From CAYNRE01 sp964399535 (GTDB lineage: Bacteria > Planctomycetota > Planctomycetia > Pirellulales > CAYNRE01), in the NCBI GenBank assembly GCA_964399535.1, contig CAYNRE010000058.1, positions 1-64,000 of the forward strand: DNA of 64,000 nt, written 5' to 3'. Both the position numbers and the translations under genes were made by a program. This document shows, piece after piece, positions 1 to 8,803 of the stretch. The notes beneath the pieces were generated by a model that saw only the letters and a list, made by a program, of their open reading frames with translations, had not been told where the DNA came from and ran no database searches. Position 1 is the first letter of the stretch, and every line of letters begins with the position of its first letter.

Positions 1-2163
1 CAGCAGGCTCCAAATCACCAGCGTGCCCGGTTCGGGCACGGCGGCCGGGGGCGGCGTGTAGAGCAGGTTCAGGTTGCTCCCCATCTGGGCTACCGAAAAC
101 GTGCCCGTGTAGGGGTTCGTGAAGCCCGAGAGGTCCAAGAGAAACGCCGCCGGGTCGAAGCCGACGATACCGCCCACGGCGCTGGCAAAGGTCCAGCTAT
201 AGCTGTTGGCCGGGTTAAAGTTGGCGGCGTTGCCGGGCGCGTTGGCCAGCGTGAGCGAGTCGACACCGAGCGTGAATTCGTTGCCGGCCGAAGCTGTGAT
301 CGTGAGCGTGCCCGTGGCGTCGAGCAGGTCCCAGCCGGGATCGGCGCCGCTGGCGCCCAAGGCGTCGTTCACTTCGATCAACTCGGTTCCGCTGGGGGCC
401 CAGGTAACATTGCCCACGACGCTCATCGTGCCGGGGCTATTGCCGGGCGAAAGCGTCCCGCCGGCGCCCACCACCAGGTTGCCCGTTACGGTGCCGGTGC
501 CGGAGAGAGTGCCGTTATTGGCCACGGTCACTCCACCGGGTGCCGAGAGGTTCGAGCCGGGCTGAAGCACCAGTCCGACGCTGCCTGCTCCGCCGCCGAT
601 TTGCAGGCTGCTGACCGTGGTGCTGCCCGCGCCGCCGGTGATGGAGACACTGCTGGCCGGGTCGAGAATCACCTCGTGGACCTGGGCCGGGTCGGTGGAG
701 AGGGTAAAGTTGGTCCGACTATCCCACTGGCCGTCGCCGGCGGTGCCGCGCCAGTGCAGCGTGGGGGTCCAGAGGAAGACGCCTTCTCCGGTCGCAAGCG
801 TGGCCCGGTAGGCGATCTGGCCGTAGTCGTTCAGGCCGGTGCCGCGGCCGTCCTCGCCGCCGGAATTCGCGGTCAGGGCGAGACCGGTGACGGTTCCGCC
901 CGCCAGCGAGTTGCCTTTTCGCTGGACCTCGACCAGCTCGACGCCGTCGACGATCCAGATTCCATAATCATTGCTGCTGGTGACGCCCCCCACGCCGGTC
1001 TGCAAGAGACCGTAGAACGCTGTCTCCCCCGCCCCGTTGAGGACGGGGTTATTGAAGCTGCTGAAACTGGCCCCGGCGACCCCCGGCACGCCCCCCACGC
1101 CTTCGCGGGCGATCAGGCTCAGGTTGCCCCCCGAGTCAGGGCCCCAGACGCCCGAGTCATTGCTCGAGGTCACCCCCCCTGGGCCGGTTTGCAAGAGGCC
1201 GACAAACGCCGTCTCCCCCGCGCCGTTCAGGACGGGGTTATTGAAGCTGCTGAAACTGGCCCCGGCGACCCCCGGCACGCCCCCCACGCCTTCGCGGGCA
1301 ATCAGGCTCAGGTTGCCCACCGAGTCAGGGCCCCAGATGCCGGTGTCATTGCTGCTGGTGACGCCCCCCACGCCGGTTTGCAAGGTACCGTAGAACGCCG
1401 TCTCCCCCGCCCCGTTCAGGACGAGGTCACCGAAGCTGCTGAAATTCGCCCCGGAGACCCCCGGCACGCCCCCCACGCCTTCGCGGGCGATGAGGCTCAG
1501 GTTGCCTCCCGAGTCGGGTCCCCAGAATCCCCGGTCATTGCTCAAGGCCACGCCCCCCGCGCCGGTCTGCAATATGCCTTGGAACGTCGTCTCCCCCGCC
1601 CCGTTCAGGACGGTGCTGATGATGAACGTACTGAAATTGGCCCCGGCGACCCCCGGCACGCCTCCCACGCCTTCGCGGGCGATGAGGCTCAGGTTTCCCC
1701 CCGAGTCGGGGCCCCAGATGCCGGTGTTATTGCTGCTGGTCACACCCCCCACGCCGGTTTGCAACGAGCCGAGAAACGCTGTCTCCCCCGCGCCGTTGAG
1801 GACGGGGTTACCACTGAAACCACTGAAATTCGCCCCAGCGACCCCCGGCACGCCACCCACGCCTTCGCGGGCGATGAGGCTCAGGTTGCCCCCCGCGTCG
1901 GGTCCCCAGAGGCCCACGTCATCGCTGCTGGTGACGCCCCCCACGCCGGTTTGCAAGGCACCGGAGAACGCCACCTCCCCCGCCAGATTGAGGTTGGGCG
2001 CGCTGAATCCACTGAAATTCGCCCCGGAGACCCCCGGCACGCCCCCCACGCCCGACTGGGCGATGGTTTGGGTCACGCCGCTCTGGGCGCTGGTCGATTC
2101 CGTGAGAAAAATGGCGGCCAATGCACCGAAGCCGAGAGCGAGAATTGCGGAACGCGCTCGCAT
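1..2163 (-). CDS. NxxGxxAF tandem-repeat, T5SS-like PEP-CTERM surface protein (3' end off window)
   Basis: The reading frame is open from the ATG at 2163 to the window edge, 721 codons, so only the last few residues are missing. The N-terminus is a signal peptide (short Arg-rich start, hydrophobic core, TSAQ). Residues about 30-370 hold six to seven tandem units of about 63-65 residues with the core LSLIAREGVGGVPG and the NGAGETAF-type motif that names the NxxGxxAF repeat family. The next part (about residues 480-620) has GGTLSPGNSPGTM-like strands as in T5SS/PEP-CTERM-associated repeats. The last visible residues are VPEPGTLVIWSLL, the start of a PEP-CTERM sorting signal. It is probably exported and anchored by exosortase; the ligand is unknown. 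An in-frame ATG at 2211 is possible, but the promoter position favours 2163. Confidence 0.85.
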   Translation of the reverse strand, partial: MRARSAILALGFGALAAIFLTESTSAQSGVTQTIAQSGVGGVPGVSGANFSGFSAPNLNLAGEVAFSGALQTGVGGVTSSDDVGLWGPDAGGNLSLIAREGVGGVPGVAGANFSGFSGNPVLNGAGETAFLGSLQTGVGGVTSSNNTGIWGPDSGGNLSLIAREGVGGVPGVAGANFSTFIISTVLNGAGETTFQGILQTGAGGVALSNDRGFWGPDSGGNLSLIAREGVGGVPGVSGANFSSFGDLVLNGAGETAFYGTLQTGVGGVTSSNDTGIWGPDSVGNLSLIAREGVGGVPGVAGASFSSFNNPVLNGAGETAFVGLLQTGPGGVTSSNDSGVWGPDSGGNLSLIAREGVGGVPGVAGASFSSFNNPVLNGAGETAFYGLLQTGVGGVTSSNDYGIWIVDGVELVEVQRKGNSLAGGTVTGLALTANSGGEDGRGTGLNDYGQIAYRATLATGEGVFLWTPTLHWRGTAGDGQWDSRTNFTLSTDPAQVHEVILDPASSVSITGGAGSTTVSSLQIGGGAGSVGLVLQPGSNLSAPGGVTVANNGTLSGTGTVTGNLVVGAGGTLSPGNSPGTMSVVGNVTWAPSGTELIEVNDALGASGADPGWDLLDATGTLTITASAGNEFTLGVDSLTLANAPGNAANFNPANSYSWTFASAVGGIVGFDPAAFLLDLSGFTNPYTGTFSVAQMGSNLNLLYTPPPAAVPEPGTLVIWSLL

Positions 2164-2229
2164 GACGCAACTGCCCTTATTCAATATGGGTTCGCGATAC
2201 TCGGAGCTCATCAAGGGGGCAATCTCCTG

Positions 2230-2258
2230 AAGCTAGTCAAGGCAGACCATCTCGTCAA
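2230..2258 (-). promoter_or_regulatory. Candidate sigma-70-type promoter for the tandem-repeat protein
   Basis: On the minus strand TTGACG (2258-2253) is followed after 17 bases by TAGCTT (2235-2230). The expected start of transcription is near 2223, leaving a leader of about 60 bases to the ATG at 2163. This is a consensus match only. Confidence 0.4.
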
Positions 2259-3044
2259 TTAAGAGCCCGTAAAGATCGAAATCCCGAGGCGACGGGCGAT
2301 CGACCGGACTACGTGCCGTTGTGTTCGCGAGACCAGACAGTCACGCGGCACGATCGCGCGGTGGCAGCGAAGCCTAAATGAGTCACACGTTTGTCGATTA
2401 GTTGTGCGTCTGGTTGCAGCTCGCGACAGGAAGCCACCCCCGCAGCATTGGTACAGCCAATGTGCCATTGTTGGAGAGTTCGCAGGGTCTCGCGCGCTTT
2501 CTGAACGGCTGAGAGACAGAGCCATTGCACGAGCACTCCGATGCTGCCAGGCTCGTTCCTCGCCCTGCCTGCAAGCCGACGAGCACTCGGCCCGGGCAGT
2601 CGTACGTCGTGATTTCATACGGCGACGAGCCCTCCGGCTCCGGGTCCTAGTGATTGCCCGAGCAAGGCGCCTCCCCCGGCGCAGAGGTTCTTTGGTAACT
2701 GGCCACGGGAGCGACAGAAGAGACTGGCTTTGCGATTCTGTCCCAAGCCGGTCTTCGCCAGGCTCGATGCGGAGAATCTGAATCCGGGAAAAGTCGACTC
2801 ATTTCGATCCCTGCCTGTGCGGCGCAGGGCTGGCCCCAATCACCGCAGGCTGGCTCGCTGGTCGTCGCAATATCGTTATTAAGTCCCAGGATCCGCTCTC
2901 GCCACTTGTTAATTCGCCGTTGGTTGCCCCGCGGAACGGGCAGTGCCATACTGGCCGCCGGCCGGGCTAGGGCCGCGGGCCGACTGGGGCGCCCGATCAG
3001 CATCTCGCCGGGCTAGGTCTTTGTGGGGAAAGAGGCAATACGCC
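2259..3044. other. Intergenic, nothing recognised
   Basis: About 790 bases between two genes transcribed divergently. Short open frames occur on both strands but none has a family motif, a credible ribosome site or planctomycete-like codon use, and no RNA gene or repeat was seen. Confidence 0.6.
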
Positions 3045-4010
3045 ATGAAGCGCTCGATCCATGCCACGCTGCTCGCCGGGCTACTGCTTGCTCGCTCGCT
3101 GCCGGCCCTGGCCCAACCGGCCGCCAGCCCGCACGAGGAAGTGCCCACCGTGGCCGACTTCGCCTACGGCAGCGACTCCGAGCGGCAGAAGTTCGACTTT
3201 TGGCAAGCCCCCGCCGAGCGGCCCACGCCCCTGGTGCTGATGATTCATGGCGGCGGCTGGATGCGGGGAGACAAATCGGGCTATGGGGCCGGCGCGATTC
3301 GCCCCTATTTGCAGGCCGGCATCTCGGTCGCCGCGATCAACTACCGCTTCATTTTGCAAGCGATGGAGCAAGGGGTCGAACCGCCCGTCAAGGCCTGTCT
3401 GCACGATGCCGCGCGAGCGCTGCAAACCCTGCGCTCGCGAGCCCGCGAGTGGAACCTGGACCCCAGCCGGGTCGGCGCTACGGGCGGCTCGGCCGGGGCC
3501 TGTACCAGCTTGTGGCTGGCCCTGCACGACGACCTGGCCGACCCCGACAGCAGCGACCCGGTGGCCCGAGAGTCGTCGCGGCTCACTTGCGCGGCGGTCA
3601 ACGGGGCCCAGACCTCGCTCGACCCGGTACAGGTGCGCGAGTGGATCGCCAACGCGGTTTATGGCGGCCATGCGTTTGGGTTCGCGGCGCCCGGACGTTC
3701 GCGGCCCGAGGAATTCGCCCTGGTGCTGCCCCGGCGCGACGAACTGTTGCCCTGGATTGGCGAGTACTCGCCAATCGAACTGGTCAGCCCCGACGATCCA
3801 CCGATTTATCTGGATTACCCCAATCAGAAGACCGAGCCGGTGGTCGGAGGAACTGAAAAAGACCCGACCCATTCGGCCGTGTACGGGCTAAAACTGGCCG
3901 AGGCGCTCGAAGCGGCCGGGGTGGAAGCGGTGCTGGCCTATCCGGGCCACGAGGATTCGACCTACGGATCGATCCAGGAATTCCTGATTCGCAAGCTCGC
4001 GAGCCCCTAA
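3045..4010 (+). CDS. Secreted alpha/beta-hydrolase (esterase/lipase, BD-FAE or HSL-like)
   Basis: Predicted 321-residue hydrolase of ester bonds. The ATG at 3045 follows AGAGG at a good distance and starts a clear signal peptide (MKRSIHATLLAGLLLARS, cleavage near ALAQ). The oxyanion-hole motif HGGGW lies at about residue 68, the nucleophile elbow GGSAGA near 150, and a late GHED supplies the likely catalytic His, as in carboxylesterase families that attack acylated sugars or short-chain esters. It probably acts outside the cytoplasm. The gene stands alone and converges on the signal peptidase gene. An upstream in-frame extension lacks a signal peptide and is rejected. The substrate cannot be told. 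Confidence 0.85.
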   Translation: MKRSIHATLLAGLLLARSLPALAQPAASPHEEVPTVADFAYGSDSERQKFDFWQAPAERPTPLVLMIHGGGWMRGDKSGYGAGAIRPYLQAGISVAAINYRFILQAMEQGVEPPVKACLHDAARALQTLRSRAREWNLDPSRVGATGGSAGACTSLWLALHDDLADPDSSDPVARESSRLTCAAVNGAQTSLDPVQVREWIANAVYGGHAFGFAAPGRSRPEEFALVLPRRDELLPWIGEYSPIELVSPDDPPIYLDYPNQKTEPVVGGTEKDPTHSAVYGLKLAEALEAAGVEAVLAYPGHEDSTYGSIQEFLIRKLASP

Positions 4011-4073
4011 GCGGCGGCGGGGGCGCAAGGAAGAGGGCGGCGGCGGGGACCAAGCGGGCCGAGAGAGGCCAAG

Positions 4074-4094
4074 CGGCGCCCCGGGCGGGCGCCG
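4074..4094. terminator. Hairpin between convergent genes
   Basis: A perfect 8-bp stem (CGGCGCCC / GGGCGCCG) with a 5-base loop lies in the 91-base gap between the esterase and signal peptidase stops. There is no T-run; it may act as a bidirectional terminator. Confidence 0.4.
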
Positions 4095-4101
4095 AGCGCC
4101 G

Positions 4102-5853
4102 CTAGCGAATCCGCCGCATGCGGCCGAAGTTCGGGTAAAAGGGGAGCCGGATATCGGTGCCCGGGATGGCCAGGTGGGGCCAGGTTTCCCAGGCATGGGG
4201 CCAGTACACGAACAGCGCCTTGCCGATCAGCATGTTGCGATCGACCCAATAGTCTTCGCCCCAAAATCGGCTGTCGCTCGAGTTGGGGCTGTTGTCGCCC
4301 AGGGCCAGGAACTGATCGTCGCCCAATTCGAAGAACAGCGTCTGACGGTTTTCGGGCCGGTAGGCGCTCCAACGATCGGGGTTGGAGAGCAGATCGGCCA
4401 CGTCGATCCGCGAAACCTCGCCCACACCGCGGCGGCTTCGCGAGAATTCGTCGAGATCGGTCACCAGGCCGACGGGGTAATTGACCGAGGGACCGCCGAA
4501 GGCGATGTAATACACGTCGCGGAACAAGCGCAGATGGCGCACCCGCACCTTGGCCCCGCGGCTCCCGATGCCGGCCGGCGCAAGATCGGCCGAGGTGGGC
4601 TGCGGAGGGCCGAGCCCCAGCGCCTGATAGCTGCCCGAGTACACCAGGTCGTCGTCGACCCAGACGAGCAGTTGGTCGTCGACATTGGCCAAGCGCCAGG
4701 TGTGACGGCCCCGGCCCGTCACCCCGGTATCCAGGGGCACCGACCAGTCGTCGCGCCCCACCAGGGCCAGGTGGGCCTTGCCCGTGGCAATATCCCAGGT
4801 GCAGCGGAAGCGATTGCCCCCTTCGACCAGCTCCCACATCACCAGACCCGAGTCGCTCTCCACGTCGACTTCCGACTCGAGAATCAAATCGCCGACCCAG
4901 TGCAGCCCGAGCGAACTGCCCGACGGAGCCCGGTCGGGCGCCCGCTGGCCGGGGTAGCCGATGGGGGTGGCGGTGTTGAAGCTGCAAAAATCGGAGATTA
5001 GCTGCGGACGCGGCGGTTGGGCTACGCGAATTCCCTTGTCGAAGCGCTGCCAATCCTCGTACGAGGGGGCGACGTGCGTGTAGCGAATCCAGACTTCGTC
5101 CGGGGCGGTACCGTCGGTGCCCAGCGAGCGGCCGCGATCTTCGCTCGTCCAACTACCCGAGCCGGACGTTTCGGGCCGCCAGCGGTGTGGCCAGCCCAGG
5201 TCGATCAGCTTGTCGATGACATGGTCGCTATCGTCGATCGGCTGCATCATGGCCAGGATTTTTTCCGCGGGTTTTGCCGCGATTTGACCCTGTCCGCCGT
5301 CGTTGACGTAAATATCTCCCAGCGCGATTTCGACGGTTTCGCCGGGCAGGCCCACCAGGCGCTTGATGTAGTTGATGTCGGCCCGGAGCGGAAACTTGAA
5401 GACCGCCACGTCCCACCGCTGGGGCGAGCCGGTTTCGTAGGGGGCCTTGGAAACCCAGATGCGGTCGCCCTTGTAGCTGGGGGTGCGTCCCGAGGGGTCG
5501 GCGGGGCCCACGCTGGCCGTAAAGCGGCAAACGGGGCAGGTGGTCGAGACCACTTCGTTCTCGGGAATGAACCGGCTGGTATCGTCATCGACCTCCATGC
5601 TGCTGGCGGTCTGGTACTGAAAACCGCAGCGAGGGCAATTCAGGTCTTTGTGCCGGCCCATCAGCGTGGGGCCCATCGATCCGGTGGGAATCTGAAAAGC
5701 CTCGGCCTCGAAGGTGCGAAACAGAAACGCCAGGATAAAGGCAATCACGAGCGATTCGACCAGCTCGCGCGTGCCATCTTTGGCCACGGTGGCGGGGCCA
5801 GGGGCCGGTCGAGACTTTTCCGGGACCGACAGCGGCTTCTTCGATTTACTCAT
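4102..5853 (-). CDS. lepB: Signal peptidase I with a large inserted domain
   Basis: Membrane-anchored serine protease (family S26) that removes signal peptides from exported proteins. A hydrophobic segment at residues 32-46 is followed by the catalytic Ser box IPTGSMGPTL (S59), the Lys box INYIKRLVGLPGE (K164) and the late box LGDNSPNSSDSRFWG. At 583 residues it is far longer than typical forms (E. coli 324). The extra length is a domain of about 280 residues between the Lys box and the GDN box that looks like a beta-sandwich of the LamG type, plus two CxxC pairs (CPRC at 73-76 and CPVC at 106-109) that could bind zinc near the Ser loop. It probably serves the many signal-peptide proteins of this organism. 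No clear ribosome site precedes the ATG. Confidence 0.93.
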   Translation of the reverse strand: MSKSKKPLSVPEKSRPAPGPATVAKDGTRELVESLVIAFILAFLFRTFEAEAFQIPTGSMGPTLMGRHKDLNCPRCGFQYQTASSMEVDDDTSRFIPENEVVSTTCPVCRFTASVGPADPSGRTPSYKGDRIWVSKAPYETGSPQRWDVAVFKFPLRADINYIKRLVGLPGETVEIALGDIYVNDGGQGQIAAKPAEKILAMMQPIDDSDHVIDKLIDLGWPHRWRPETSGSGSWTSEDRGRSLGTDGTAPDEVWIRYTHVAPSYEDWQRFDKGIRVAQPPRPQLISDFCSFNTATPIGYPGQRAPDRAPSGSSLGLHWVGDLILESEVDVESDSGLVMWELVEGGNRFRCTWDIATGKAHLALVGRDDWSVPLDTGVTGRGRHTWRLANVDDQLLVWVDDDLVYSGSYQALGLGPPQPTSADLAPAGIGSRGAKVRVRHLRLFRDVYYIAFGGPSVNYPVGLVTDLDEFSRSRRGVGEVSRIDVADLLSNPDRWSAYRPENRQTLFFELGDDQFLALGDNSPNSSDSRFWGEDYWVDRNMLIGKALFVYWPHAWETWPHLAIPGTDIRLPFYPNFGRMRRIR

Positions 5854-5903
5854 AAATGGTCATTCGTCGGGCAGGACAGGGCCTTGGAACGGTCGCCAAG
5901 CGG

Positions 5904-5985
5904 ACTAGTGCTGTGTCACACGTAGAACTACCGGTGCCGCAGCACGACCGCCGATCACGCAAGTGGTTCGGCGGAAAGCACTAGT
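5904..5985. repeat. Short inverted-repeat element, possible MITE remnant
   Basis: ACTAGTGCT (5904-5912) and AGCACTAGT (5977-5985) are a perfect 9-bp inverted pair, with a nested GTGCTG/CAGCAC pair inside. It lies just upstream of the signal peptidase start. It could be a small mobile-element end or a regulatory site. Confidence 0.3.
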
Positions 5986-6430
5986 GTATCAGCCCCCCCC
6001 GGGGGTTGCCCACGCCAGGTTGGCCCCAAAGCCAGCCGGCAGTGATTCGGGCTTTGGGGATTCTGGTTATGGGGATCGCTTTGGTGGTGGCCCCCCTGGC
6101 TGGGCCAAGGGGCATTCTCGGTGGGGCGTAGCGGACACAGGCCAATTCGGCGGAGGTTCGCGGCGAACGACCCCGCCCGTGCCCCTGGGGGGCCGCAGGC
6201 CACACTCGCCAAGCGCGGCAATCGTGCGGCTGCTTCCGCCTGGAATTCCATAAGTCTTCCGGGTTGTACCAGGGTGTTGACTTGTCCGGCTGGCTGGTAA
6301 GGTTAGCTGCTAACGACCTGGCCAGAATGGTTGCGACGCTGGCGGCGTTTCCGCGTCGGGCCAGGGCGTTTGGCCGAATGCCACGTACCTAACGGGCAAC
6401 CGCCCGATTCGGAAAGCACCACTGGAAGCG
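5986..6430. other. Intergenic, little recognised
   Basis: About 445 very G/C-rich bases upstream of the DUF971 gene. The only structure seen is a 13-base palindrome GTTAGCTGCTAAC at about 6302-6314. No gene is supported. Confidence 0.5.
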
Positions 6431-6754
6431 ATGCTTGTTTATCCTGTTCAGATCGAGCGCCGCAGCCCCGATACCTTGCTGATTGTGTGGAGCGACCGGC
6501 AGCGGCGCGAGTACCCCGTGCGGCAGCTTCGCGACGCCTGCCCGTGTGCCACGTGCCGCGAACAGCGCTCGGCCCCCGCCCAGGCGCCCAATCCGCTCGC
6601 GATTCTTTCGCCGGCCGAGACCCGGCCCCTGGCGATTACCGAGATGAGCCCGGTGGGCAACTACGCTTACTCGATCCGCTTTACCGACGGCCACGACACA
6701 GGCATCTACACGCTCGAATTTCTCAGGCAACTGGGCCACGAAGTCGAAGTGTAG
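6431..6754 (+). CDS. DUF971 domain protein
   Basis: A 107-residue protein matching the whole length of the DUF971 family, a fold related to the N-terminal domain of gamma-butyrobetaine hydroxylase. Family hallmarks are the start PVQIERRSPDTLLIVWSD, the CPCATC cysteine cluster at about residues 37-42, which probably holds a metal, and the ending GIYTLEFLRQL. In other bacteria these proteins sit beside Fe-S or ATPase (Mrp/ApbC) genes, but no such neighbour is present here. It is cytoplasmic; the molecular role is not established. Confidence 0.85.
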   Translation: MLVYPVQIERRSPDTLLIVWSDRQRREYPVRQLRDACPCATCREQRSAPAQAPNPLAILSPAETRPLAITEMSPVGNYAYSIRFTDGHDTGIYTLEFLRQLGHEVEV

Positions 6755-6768
6755 CAGGGGCCCGGTTC

Positions 6769-6785
6769 GGCAGGGGGGCCCTGCC
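6769..6785. terminator. Hairpin between convergent genes
   Basis: GGCAGGG / CCCTGCC form a perfect 7-bp stem with a 3-base loop in the 44-base gap between the DUF971 and DUF4340 stops. Likely a shared terminator; no T-run. Confidence 0.45.
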
Positions 6786-6798
6786 TTGGCTTGGCCGG

Positions 6799-8688
6799 CT
6801 AATTCGGCGACTGCTCGGGCGGGGCTCCGGCATCCTCCGGCGCGGCGGCCTCGCCCTCATCTTCATTGGCAGCCGTCTCGGGAACAGCCGTCTCGGGAAC
6901 AGCCGTCTCGGGGGCAGCCGTCTCGGGGGCAGCCGTCTCCTCGCCGGCTTCGCTCGATTCCACGGGCGGTTCGGCCGCCGGGGTTTCCGCCTCCTCGGGC
7001 GGCGCCGCTTCGGCGGGGGGCTCGGCCGGAGATTCCGCCGGTGATTCGCCGGGCGATTCTTCAGCCGGCGATTGCGGCGCGGCCTCTGCTTCAGGAGACG
7101 CCTCGCTCGGTTCCGCGGCGCCTTCTTCGGGAGTGCCCGCGGGCGCCCCGGGCAACCCTTCCTGCAGCTGGTTGAACTCGTCGACCGAGCCGGGCGGTGC
7201 GGCGGTGCCCTCGCCCTCGGTCGGTTTCTCGGTTTTCGGACCGACGACATCCGCCCGGGTCAGGTGAATCTTCTTGAATACATCGTCGGAAATAACGTAG
7301 TACCAATCGGCGAAGCGGGCATTGAGCTCGGCGACCCGCTTTTCGCCCTCCTTGATCTTCTTGTCGTACTCGTCCTGCTTGCGCTTGTTCTCCTGCTCCA
7401 CCTTCTGGCGAGCGGTTTCGGCCTCTTTCTGTTTGGCCTTGGCCTCGGTCTCGGCCGCCGTGTCGGCGGCCTCGTCGCCGGTGGGAGTAAGCTCGGGAGC
7501 GGCTGGTACCTCGGGCACGGGTTGCAGGTCGGGCTTGGTGATCAAATCTGGGTTGAACCGAGCCGTGACGAACAGGTAGCGATTCGACGACTGCGAGGGC
7601 GTGGCGGCGTCGCCTTGGCCATCGGCGGCGTCGGCCTGCGCATCGGCGCTCGTGGTTTCCGAGTTGCCCGATTGCTCGGTGTCGACGGCGATTTCGCCGA
7701 ACCGCAGCATGTATTCCACGCCGTCCTTGGTTTGGACGATCACGTCCCCTTCGTTCGAGCGAAGCTGGTCCTGAACGATGAAGAAGCCCTTCTCCTGAAG
7801 CGAAAGATAGGCTTGGGCATCGATCGTGAGTCCTTCGGCCTTTTTCAGGTCTTGGCTCAGTCCCGGGGGTTTACGGCGAACGTCGGCGATCTTCAGGTCG
7901 TCCAGGGCGTTTTTCAGGTCGTTCAACTTGGCGCTGACCAGTTCCTCGGTTTCGGTCAGCCCCTCCAGGTTCCACTTGGCCTCCTTGTCGTCGTACTTCA
8001 GGTCGAGCAGATCGCCTTCGGCAATACGCCCGTTGACCTCGTCGATCGAGTAGTTGTCGAGCACAATCCGGCGGATATCGAACCCGCTCAGTTTGAGCAG
8101 GTCTTTCTCGATCCAGTCTTCAAACTTGGTGGAAAGCTTGCCGGTGGAAATCTTGGCTTCGTACACCACGTCTTGACGGGGGAGCCGGGCGTAGCGCAAT
8201 TCGGGCTTGTCTTTCACCTCTTTGCCAATGATCAACTGGGCCAAAGACCGGCCCTCGCCGTCGGCGATCGAAACGCGGGTTCCCACGCCCGTGGCACCGG
8301 CGTCGGCATCTTGCGGGTCGACCACGCCGTACAGCGCGTGGTCGCCGGGGGTTTCGCTGGCCACGCCCAGTTTTTCCACGTCGATAATGTCGGCCGCGGC
8401 CTCGGCCAATTGGCGTTCGGCGTCGGCCGGGTAATCGAGCTTCGAGGGGATGGTCCACAGCCCTGCTTGCTTGGCCACTTTGAAGGGCTTGATTTCGCCG
8501 GTGTCCTGGTCGTACCGAATGATTTCCAGGCTGGCCGCCTGCAACGGATCGGTGAAGTTGGGAAAGAACTTGCCGGTCGACTCGATCCGAGTTTCGGGGA
8601 TGTAGTCGACGGGACGAGTCAACAGGGCCAGCACCACGGCGACGAGGGCCGCTCCGACAAAGACGCCGGTTTTGGTAGTCTCGTTCAT
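6799..8688 (-). CDS. DUF4340 membrane-anchored protein of a gliding/ABC-export-like cluster
   Basis: A 629-residue protein with one N-terminal membrane helix (TGVFVGAALVAVVLALL) and a long extracytoplasmic part containing the DUF4340 repeat-like beta folds. The middle (about residues 400-450) is a charged coiled coil rich in Lys and Glu. The C-terminal 120 residues are low complexity, made of Ala, Pro and Glu, with repeated PETA units. It is the last gene of a cluster with a GldF-GldG fusion and an ATPase, where DUF4340 proteins are commonly found, so it is probably a periplasmic accessory of that transporter. The start at 8688 places the membrane helix at the N-terminus; the upstream extension is not supported. 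Confidence 0.85.
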   Translation of the reverse strand: MNETTKTGVFVGAALVAVVLALLTRPVDYIPETRIESTGKFFPNFTDPLQAASLEIIRYDQDTGEIKPFKVAKQAGLWTIPSKLDYPADAERQLAEAAADIIDVEKLGVASETPGDHALYGVVDPQDADAGATGVGTRVSIADGEGRSLAQLIIGKEVKDKPELRYARLPRQDVVYEAKISTGKLSTKFEDWIEKDLLKLSGFDIRRIVLDNYSIDEVNGRIAEGDLLDLKYDDKEAKWNLEGLTETEELVSAKLNDLKNALDDLKIADVRRKPPGLSQDLKKAEGLTIDAQAYLSLQEKGFFIVQDQLRSNEGDVIVQTKDGVEYMLRFGEIAVDTEQSGNSETTSADAQADAADGQGDAATPSQSSNRYLFVTARFNPDLITKPDLQPVPEVPAAPELTPTGDEAADTAAETEAKAKQKEAETARQKVEQENKRKQDEYDKKIKEGEKRVAELNARFADWYYVISDDVFKKIHLTRADVVGPKTEKPTEGEGTAAPPGSVDEFNQLQEGLPGAPAGTPEEGAAEPSEASPEAEAAPQSPAEESPGESPAESPAEPPAEAAPPEEAETPAAEPPVESSEAGEETAAPETAAPETAVPETAVPETAANEDEGEAAAPEDAGAPPEQSPN

Positions 8689-8803
8689 AAGATCCGCTTT
8701 CGTATCTCGGTTCCCCCACCCAGGCGGGCGGCGGCGTTCGGTCTTGGGAATACATCCAGGGGGCAAGCGATGGGCCGCCGGGGGGCGACCCGGCTGCCGA
8801 AAA

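Noticed and set aside
1030..2060. Regular repeats suggestive of a CRISPR array
   Set aside because: The period is about 190 bases, units are coding and there are no unique spacers; it is a protein repeat.
601..2262. Long plus-strand open frame of 553 codons with repeated segments
   Set aside because: It is the antisense of the tandem-repeat PEP-CTERM gene; its repeats mirror the DNA repeats, and it has no signal peptide or family motif.
6880..6945. Tandem short repeat as a variable-number locus
   Set aside because: It encodes the PETA units of the DUF4340 tail; only a few copies, ordinary low-complexity sequence.
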